In this document: piece by piece, positions 1-5,234 of the stretch
How the letters are laid out: the number at the start of each line of letters is the position of its first letter
Position numbering within the stretch: the stretch's first letter is position 1
Assembly (NCBI GenBank): GCA_002401385.1
Contig: NVSY01000024.1
Coordinates: 5,879-12,348 of the forward strand
Direction: 5' to 3'
Length of the DNA: 6,470 nt
Source: Flavobacteriaceae bacterium
GTDB lineage: Bacteria > Bacteroidota > Bacteroidia > Flavobacteriales > Flavobacteriaceae
Notes under the pieces: model-generated
Told to the model about the DNA's origin: nothing
The model's input: only the letters and a program-made list of their open reading frames with translations
The model's database searches: none
Position numbers and translations under genes: made by a program

Positions 1-1175
1 GCACAAAAAGTAGCGACGAGCAACCAAAAATCCACGCGATTACTCTTATATAGGAATATTGCTTCTTTTACATCTATCAACCCATAAACAGCTACTAGGA
101 TTATAGACGCCAAAATGGTTTTTGGCAGGTTGTAAAATAAAGGGGTTAAAAACAATAAGGTACATAAAATTAGTAATGCACTAAATAAAGATGCCAAAGG
201 TGTTTTAGCTCCTGCTTCGTTATTTACCGCAGTTCTAGCAATTCCACCAGACACAGGATAAGACTGAAACAGTGACCCTATAATATTTGAAACACCTAAG
301 GCTTTCAATTCTTGGTTTGCATTTACTACATGATCTCCTTGCTGACTTTCTAATGATTTAGCCACTGCAATACTTTGCATATATCCTACTAAAGCAATGG
401 TAATAGCCATGGGGAATAATTGATTTAAGATTTCGTAATCAAACTTAAACATGGAAAAATGAGGGATTGATGACGGAATATCTCTAGTAATTTCCACAGA
501 ATTCCCTAAATCGAAAAAAGTAACTATTAAAATCCCAAAGAGCATCGCAATCAATAAAAACGGAATGGATTTATTAATTTTTTTTAAAACAATTATCAAT
601 AGAATCGCAAATAGCCCTATTCCTAAAGACAGCAAATTTATATCGTTGATTTTCCCAAATAAATCACTGACAATCACTGTTACATTACTACTTCTGGCAA
701 CATCCACTCCAAATAAATGCTTGAGTTGTGTCAGTCCAATAATAGCGGCCGCAGCCGATGTAAAACCACTTATAACGGGGTAGGATAAAAAATTGACTAA
801 AAACCCAAGTCTGAACAAACCGAGTAATAATTGTAAACCACCTACCATAAAAGATAGCAATAATGCATAATTTATGTAAGTAGACATATCTACCGTTCCA
901 AAAGAAGATAAAGCGGTGGCTGTTAATAAGGAAACCATCGCAACTGGCCCTACGGACAACTGCATAGATGTCCCTAACACAACGTAGATTAATACTGGGA
1001 CTAATGCTGCGTATAAGCCATAAACAGGAGGTAAACCCGCTACTGAGGCATAAGCCATAGCTTGCGGAATTAGCATCACTCCAATAGTAAAACCAGCCAT
1101 CAAATCTTTTTTTAGAAAAGATTTTTTATAGATAGGTAGCCATTCTAAAATTGGAATAAATGCCCGTATGTTCAT
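1..1175 (-). CDS. SulP-family inorganic anion transporter, 3' end beyond left edge
   Basis: This is an inner-membrane anion transporter of the SulP/SLC26 family. Members move sulfate, bicarbonate or other anions; the substrate here cannot be read from sequence. The frame gives 391 residues without a stop, so the C-terminal part, usually including a cytoplasmic STAS domain, lies outside the window. Family marks seen are PQAMAYASVAGLPPVYGLY at residues 37-55, the GTSMQLSVGP loop at 68-77, NQELKALGVSNIIGS at 287-301, and PVSGGIARTAVNNEAGAKT at 307-325, followed by hydrophobic segments. Hydrophobic stretches recur through the protein as expected for a polytopic carrier. The start is well fixed: an in-frame TAA lies only four codons upstream of the ATG at 1175. 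The gap to the ruvB stop is 44 bases with no terminator or clear promoter seen, so cotranscription with ruvB is likely. Residue 267 is Gln (GYMQSIAVAK), where many SulP proteins have Glu. Family assignment is firm; substrate is unknown. Confidence 0.93.
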   Translation of the reverse strand, partial: MNIRAFIPILEWLPIYKKSFLKKDLMAGFTIGVMLIPQAMAYASVAGLPPVYGLYAALVPVLIYVVLGTSMQLSVGPVAMVSLLTATALSSFGTVDMSTYINYALLLSFMVGGLQLLLGLFRLGFLVNFLSYPVISGFTSAAAAIIGLTQLKHLFGVDVARSSNVTVIVSDLFGKINDINLLSLGIGLFAILLIIVLKKINKSIPFLLIAMLFGILIVTFFDLGNSVEITRDIPSSIPHFSMFKFDYEILNQLFPMAITIALVGYMQSIAVAKSLESQQGDHVVNANQELKALGVSNIIGSLFQSYPVSGGIARTAVNNEAGAKTPLASLFSALLILCTLLFLTPLFYNLPKTILASIILVAVYGLIDVKEAIFLYKSNRVDFWLLVATFC

Positions 1176-1219
1176 GTATTTGATGTTTTAATTATCGTGT
1201 CATATGGGAGGAAGTGCAG

Positions 1220-2242
1220 TTAAAATAATTCACTCTGTTTCCCCAATTTCTTTCTACCTAAATGATCATAAGCTAACTTTGTAACTTCTCTTCCTCTTGG
1301 AGTACGCATAATAAACCCTTGTTGAATTAAAAAAGGTTCATATACTTCTTCTATGGTTTCAGAATTTTCTCCTACTGCTGTTGCCAAAGTACTAATTCCA
1401 ACAGGTCCTCCTCCAAATTTATCTATAATGGTGGTTAAAATTCTATTGTCCATTTCATCCAGTCCATGCGCATCTACATTTAAGGCGTTCAGTCCGTATT
1501 TTGCAATGGCAATATCTATACTTCCATTTCCTTTTATCTGTGCAAAATCTCGCACCCTACGCAATAAAGCATTGGCAATACGTGGTGTTCCACGGCTACG
1601 ACCTGCAATTTCTATAGCAGCTTCCATCGCTAAAGGAACCTTTAAAATCTGAGCACTTCGCTGCACGATGGTAGACAGCAATTCTGTACTGTAATATTGC
1701 AAACGACTGCTAATTCCAAAACGCGCACGCATAGGAGCGGTCAACAATCCCGAACGTGTAGTGGCACCTATTAAGGTAAACGGTTCTAAATCTATTTGCA
1801 CTGTACGGGCATTGGGTCCCGTTTCAATCATAATATCAATTCGAAAATCTTCCATTGCAGAATACAAATACTCTTCAATTACTGGGCTTAATCTATGAAT
1901 TTCATCTATAAACAACACATCTCTTGTTCCTAAATTGGTCAACAAACCAGCCAAATCTCCTGGCTTGTCCAATACAGGTCCCGAAGTGATTTTTATATCC
2001 ACTTCCAGTTCATTGGCTAAAATATTAGCCAAGGTTGTTTTCCCTAGACCTGGAGGGCCATGAAACAAGGTGTGATCCAAGGCTTCACCACGTTGATTGG
2101 CGGCTTCCACAAAGATTTTCAAATTCTCCATTATACTTTCTTGTCCTGTAAAATCATCAAAACTCAGGGGTCTTAATACTTTTTCAACTTCAATTTCTGT
2201 ATTTGAAAAATGCTCTTTCTCGGGATTTAAGTTTTCATTCAT
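1220..2242 (-). CDS. ruvB: Holliday junction branch migration ATPase RuvB
   Basis: RuvB is the hexameric AAA+ motor that, with RuvA, drives branch migration of Holliday junctions during recombinational repair in the cytoplasm. The 340-residue protein has every expected part: Walker [10 protein letters not shown] at 62-70, Walker [11 protein letters not shown] at 109-118, sensor 1 GATTR at 159-163, the arginine-finger region PMRARFG at 170-176, sensor 2 [12 protein letters not shown] at 218-229, and a C-terminal winged helix with [11 protein letters not shown] at 310-320. Length matches the family. The frame is open for 18 codons further upstream, to an ATG at 2296, but I place the start at the ATG at 2242. 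MNENLNPE is the N-terminus I recall for flavobacterial RuvB, the extension has no family character, and it would run through a candidate promoter into the cox terminator tail. No ruvA or ruvC is nearby. The SulP gene follows 44 bases downstream and may share the transcript, with no evident functional link. Confidence 0.97.
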   Translation of the reverse strand: MNENLNPEKEHFSNTEIEVEKVLRPLSFDDFTGQESIMENLKIFVEAANQRGEALDHTLFHGPPGLGKTTLANILANELEVDIKITSGPVLDKPGDLAGLLTNLGTRDVLFIDEIHRLSPVIEEYLYSAMEDFRIDIMIETGPNARTVQIDLEPFTLIGATTRSGLLTAPMRARFGISSRLQYYSTELLSTIVQRSAQILKVPLAMEAAIEIAGRSRGTPRIANALLRRVRDFAQIKGNGSIDIAIAKYGLNALNVDAHGLDEMDNRILTTIIDKFGGGPVGISTLATAVGENSETIEEVYEPFLIQQGFIMRTPRGREVTKLAYDHLGRKKLGKQSELF

Positions 2243-2249
2243 AGTTGGA

Positions 2250-2257
2250 CAAAGATA
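2250..2257 (-). promoter_or_regulatory. Candidate ruvB promoter, Bacteroidota -7 box
   Basis: The minus strand reads TATCTTTG, an exact match to the TAnnTTTG -7 element used by the primary sigma factor in Bacteroidota. It lies only 7 bases (TCCAACT) before the ruvB ATG, so transcription would begin within a few bases of the start codon and the mRNA would be leaderless or nearly so. No clear TTG -33 element is seen at the usual distance. The site lies downstream of the cox terminator, where a separate ruvB promoter would be needed. The match is seen in the sequence; its activity is inferred. Confidence 0.5.
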
Positions 2258-2296
2258 CGGAATTACTCTATAGTTTATATTAGAAAAAAAAGACAT

Positions 2297-2329
2297 AAAA
2301 AAACTGCCCCAATAGTTTTGGAGCAGTTT
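2297..2329 (-). terminator. Rho-independent terminator after coxA
   Basis: On the minus strand, arms AAACTGCTCCAA and TTGGGGCAGTTT pair over 12 base pairs around the loop AACTA, with one G-U wobble and all other pairs Watson-Crick. The second arm ends in a run of seven T, four of them beyond the stem. It sits 24 bases after the coxA stop and should end the coxB-coxA transcript before ruvB. Read on the plus strand the wobble becomes a C-A mismatch and the T run is broken, so it is mainly directional for the cox operon. Confidence 0.92.
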
Positions 2330-2353
2330 CTTTATATGGTCAATACTTGATCG

Positions 2354-4105
2354 TTAAGACGGTTCTTCTCCCTCTTTTAACGGTGTGTTTTGTGGTACAA
2401 AATCTTCGTCCCATCCTGGCTTACTATAATCATAAGACCAACGGTGTACTTCTGGAATTTTACCAGGCCAGTTTCCATGAATATGTTCAACAGGAGTTGT
2501 CCATTCAAGGGTATTTGATCTCCAAGGATTTTGCGTTGCTTTTTTACCTCTGTAAATACTCATAAAGAAATTGGCTAAGAATATAATTTGTGCCAATCCT
2601 CCAAGAATTGCAAATAAAGTAATTACAATATTAATATCCTGCACATCGTCAAACAATGGGAATGCCGTGTTATTATAATATCTACGTGGTAATCCTGCCA
2701 ATCCAACAAAATGCATTGGGAAGAACACTCCATAAGCTGCTACTGCAGTAATCCAAAAGTGCCAATACCCTAATGTTTTGTTCATCATACGCCCATACAT
2801 TTTTGGGAACCAGTGGTAAACACCAGCAAACATTCCATAAATAGCAGATACTCCCATTACTAAGTGGAAATGCGCTACTACAAAATAAGTATCATGAACA
2901 TTGATATCTAAGGCTGAATCACCCAAGACCAATCCTGTCAATCCTCCTGTAATAAAAGTTGAAACAAGTCCGATAGAGAATAACAAGGCTGGATTCATTT
3001 GTAGATTTCCTTTCCATAAAGTAGTTAAATAGTTAAACGATTTAACGGCTGATGGAATGGCAATTAACAAGGTTGTAAATGTAAATACAGACCCTAAGAA
3101 AGGATTCATTCCAGATACAAACATGTGATGCCCCCATACGATGGTAGATAAAAATGCAATGGCTATAATTGATGCAATCATGGCACGGTATCCAAAAATA
3201 GGTTTTCTCGAATTGGTAGAAATTACTTCAGAAGTAATACCCAAGGCTGGTAATAAAACAATATACACCTCTGGATGTCCTAAAAACCAGAATAAATGTT
3301 CAAATAATACTGGTGAACCTCCTTGGTAATGCAACACTTCTCCGTTGATAAAAATATCAGACAAGAAGAATGATGTTCCAAAACTACGGTCAAAAATCAA
3401 TAATAACGCCGCTGACAATAATACAGGGAACGATACAACTCCAATAATTGCAGTCACAAAAAACGTCCAGATAGTTAGAGGCAAACGTGTCATTTTCATA
3501 CCAACAGTACGTAAATTCAGAACTGTTACGATATAATTTAAAGATCCTAACAATGAAGATGCAATAAAGATTGCCATAGAAATCAACCATAAAGTCATTC
3601 CCATTCCAGATCCTGGCATTGCTTGTGGTAAGGCACTCAATGGTGGATAAATAGTCCAACCTGCAGCTGCTGGTCCTGCTTCTACAAATAAAGAAACCAA
3701 CATTAACAAACTAGATAAAAAGAACAACCAGTAAGATACCATGTTCAAAAATCCAGAAGCCATATCACGCGCTCCAATTTGCAATGGAATTAATAAGTTA
3801 CTAAATGTTCCACTCAATCCAGCCGTTAGTACAAAGAATACCATAATGGTACCATGAATAGTTACTAAGGCTAAATACATATCTGGAGTCATTACTCCGT
3901 CTTCTTGATGTGGGCCTAAAAAGGCTTCGATTAATGTAAATGAATGGTCTGGCCAAGCAATTTGTAACCGAAACATCATGGACATTAAAACCCCAATGAC
4001 TCCCATAAAAATACCTGTTACCAAGTATTGCTTCGAAATCATTTTATGATCGGTACTAAAAATATATTTTGTTACAAAAGTTTCTTTATGATGATGCGCT
4101 GACAT
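2354..4105 (-). CDS. coxA: Cytochrome c oxidase subunit I (aa3-type, A1 family)
   Basis: This is the catalytic inner-membrane subunit that reduces oxygen to water at a heme a3-CuB centre and pumps protons. The 583-residue protein has all metal ligands: H84 and H414 for heme a, H412 for heme a3, and H277, H326 and H327 for CuB, with Y281 placed for the His-Tyr cross-link. The GHPEVY motif at 276-281 carries the Glu (E279) that marks A1-type oxidases. Proton-path residues are present: N103, D114 and N121 for the D channel, and K355 with S352 (usually Thr) for the K channel. H404 and D405 match the Mg-site ligands, and R474-R475 the heme propionate arginines. The N-terminus is His-rich (MSAHHHK). 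The gene starts 26 bases after coxB without a Shine-Dalgarno sequence and is followed by a strong terminator, so it is the last gene of the operon. No subunit III gene follows. Length fits flavobacterial CoxA. Confidence 0.98.
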   Translation of the reverse strand: MSAHHHKETFVTKYIFSTDHKMISKQYLVTGIFMGVIGVLMSMMFRLQIAWPDHSFTLIEAFLGPHQEDGVMTPDMYLALVTIHGTIMVFFVLTAGLSGTFSNLLIPLQIGARDMASGFLNMVSYWLFFLSSLLMLVSLFVEAGPAAAGWTIYPPLSALPQAMPGSGMGMTLWLISMAIFIASSLLGSLNYIVTVLNLRTVGMKMTRLPLTIWTFFVTAIIGVVSFPVLLSAALLLIFDRSFGTSFFLSDIFINGEVLHYQGGSPVLFEHLFWFLGHPEVYIVLLPALGITSEVISTNSRKPIFGYRAMIASIIAIAFLSTIVWGHHMFVSGMNPFLGSVFTFTTLLIAIPSAVKSFNYLTTLWKGNLQMNPALLFSIGLVSTFITGGLTGLVLGDSALDINVHDTYFVVAHFHLVMGVSAIYGMFAGVYHWFPKMYGRMMNKTLGYWHFWITAVAAYGVFFPMHFVGLAGLPRRYYNNTAFPLFDDVQDINIVITLFAILGGLAQIIFLANFFMSIYRGKKATQNPWRSNTLEWTTPVEHIHGNWPGKIPEVHRWSYDYSKPGWDEDFVPQNTPLKEGEEPS

Positions 4106-4131
4106 AGCTTATTGTTGTTAGTAGTTAGTGA
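4106..4131 (-). promoter_or_regulatory. coxB-coxA spacer and SD-less coxA leader
   Basis: The 26 bases between the coxB stop and the coxA ATG hold no GGAGG-like sequence, terminator or TAnnTTTG box on the minus strand. The leader is rich in A, C and T and contains ACTAAC and AACAA. The coxB leader (5140-5167) carries the same two blocks in the same order. This fits Bacteroidota translation initiation, which commonly does not rely on Shine-Dalgarno pairing, and it supports coxA being translated from the coxB transcript. A specific role for the shared blocks is not shown. Confidence 0.4.
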
Positions 4132-5139
4132 TTAGTTGAGTACTTGAGCGATTGTTTTTTGAGCTTTCAACCATGTATTGAAATCAGCTTCTTCATGTAC
4201 AATAATTTTCATTTGCATATTGTAATGAGAAGAACCGCAAATTTTATTACATAATAACAAGTAATCAAATTCGTACACGTCTTCGCCTTTTTCTTTTCTA
4301 ATTTTGTTGATTCCTGCAACTTTCGCGATAGTAGCCTCATTTGCTCTCATTTCCTCAGTTGTAAACTTAGGTGTAAAAGAAAATTGGGTTATCATCCCAG
4401 GTACACAGTTCATTTGCGCTCTAAAGTGAGGCATATATGCCGAGTGCAACACATCTTGAGAACGGAACTTAAAAATTACTTGACGTCCTTTAGGTAAGTG
4501 CAATTCTCTTGTTGGAATATCATCTTGTGCATTCTTATCTGTCATATCAACACCCATAGTGTTCAAACCTTTGATATTGCGTACATTTCCTCTCCCCAAG
4601 GTTTGATCCACACCTGCATAACGTGCTTCCCATTGAAATTGCTTTGCATATACTTCAACAATTAAAGGGTCTTCGGCATCTGAAACATCCATAAAGTTAT
4701 TCCAAGCCCATAATCCATAAATTATCAAGACAGATAAAACAATCGCTGGAACAGCAGTCCATAGCATTTCAAGTTTATGACTATCCGCATAAAAGAGTGC
4801 TTTGGTTCCTTTCTTTCCTCTATATTTAAAAGCAAAGTAAAACAGGAAAAATTGAGTAATTGCCTGAACAAAAAGAATCAGTAACATGGTAATCACATAT
4901 AAATTATCGTAGTGTTCCCCTTCTACCGATGCAGATTCAGGAAGTAACACAACATTATATGCCACTAAACAGTAGATCATCAATACATAAAAAAAGATTC
5001 CAAACACAGCGAATAAGTATCCCTGAGTATTATTATCTTTCTCGGTAGCGATGACACCTTTTAGATTAAAAATATTCGTAATTTGCCATAAAGCAATAGC
5101 AGATACTATCGCAATAAAAGTGTAAATTAATGCAGTCAT
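4132..5139 (-). CDS. coxB: Cytochrome c oxidase subunit II (CuA subunit)
   Basis: This membrane-anchored subunit accepts electrons at the binuclear CuA centre and passes them to heme a in CoxA. The 335-residue protein has four hydrophobic segments (about 2-24, 40-66, 80-104 and 125-147) where the classic family has two. The last pair corresponds to the standard hairpin, including HKLEMLWTAVP at 121-131 with E124 at the K-channel entrance position. The periplasmic cupredoxin domain follows, with AKQFQWEARY at 165-174 as the aromatic electron-entry region. CuA ligands are H232 (DVLHS), C297, C301, H305 and M308. The loop reads CNKICGSSHYNM at 297-308, so K299 replaces the usual Glu that donates a backbone carbonyl to CuA and a side chain to the Mg site. 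A linker at about 175-208 is longer than in proteobacterial relatives. coxB is first in the coxB-coxA unit, with a candidate promoter just upstream. Confidence 0.97.
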   Translation of the reverse strand: MTALIYTFIAIVSAIALWQITNIFNLKGVIATEKDNNTQGYLFAVFGIFFYVLMIYCLVAYNVVLLPESASVEGEHYDNLYVITMLLILFVQAITQFFLFYFAFKYRGKKGTKALFYADSHKLEMLWTAVPAIVLSVLIIYGLWAWNNFMDVSDAEDPLIVEVYAKQFQWEARYAGVDQTLGRGNVRNIKGLNTMGVDMTDKNAQDDIPTRELHLPKGRQVIFKFRSQDVLHSAYMPHFRAQMNCVPGMITQFSFTPKFTTEEMRANEATIAKVAGINKIRKEKGEDVYEFDYLLLCNKICGSSHYNMQMKIIVHEEADFNTWLKAQKTIAQVLN

Positions 5140-5167
5140 TATAGTTTGTTAGTTAGTAATAGTGAGC

Positions 5168-5175
5168 CAAATATA
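5168..5175 (-). promoter_or_regulatory. Candidate coxB-coxA promoter, Bacteroidota -7 box
   Basis: The minus strand reads TATATTTG, an exact TAnnTTTG match, 28 bases before the coxB ATG. Transcription from it would give a leader of roughly 20 bases. Its first base is the last T of the tract that ends the actF terminator, so any -33 contacts would fall inside the terminator hairpin; only an imperfect TTA is seen near that position. It would give the oxidase genes a transcript independent of the act genes. The match is direct; function is inferred. Confidence 0.5.
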
Positions 5176-5206
5176 AAAAAAATCCTGAACATAACTAGTT
5201 CAGGAT
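5175..5206 (-). terminator. Rho-independent terminator between actF and coxB
   Basis: On the minus strand, ATCCTGAAC and GTTCAGGAT form a perfect 9-bp stem around the loop TAGTTAT, and the second arm ends in eight consecutive T. The stem base can extend through a G-U wobble and A-T pairs. It begins 29 bases after the actF stop. It should end or attenuate the act transcript; how much reads through into coxB is unknown. Downstream T-rich sequence on the plus strand would also allow termination in that direction, but no plus-strand gene is present. Confidence 0.88.
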
Positions 5207-5234
5207 CTTTTTATACCTTTTTTTTATTTTTTTT

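Noticed and set aside
565..783. Plus-strand open frame of 72 codons
   Set aside because: It lies inside the SulP gene on the opposite strand, has no family character, and no start signal precedes it.
1353..1652. Plus-strand open frame of 99 codons
   Set aside because: It is the antisense of a well-conserved part of ruvB (sensor 2 to winged helix) and shows no domain of its own.
2243..2296. An 18-codon N-terminal extension of ruvB starting at 2296
   Set aside because: It overlaps the candidate ruvB promoter and reaches the T tail of the cox terminator, and the residues do not resemble RuvB.
2347..2565. Plus-strand open frame of 72 codons with a hydrophobic N-terminus
   Set aside because: Almost all of it is antisense to the conserved 3' end of coxA; the hydrophobic start is a by-product of that sequence.
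3141..3659. Three further open frames inside coxA (3141-3329 plus, 3345-3536 plus, 3390-3659 minus)
   Set aside because: All overlap the catalytic core of coxA in other frames and have compositions expected of shadow frames.
5207..5234. Long A/T homopolymer runs after actF
   Set aside because: They flank the terminator and actF stop and look like ordinary low-complexity intergenic sequence; no further element is supported.
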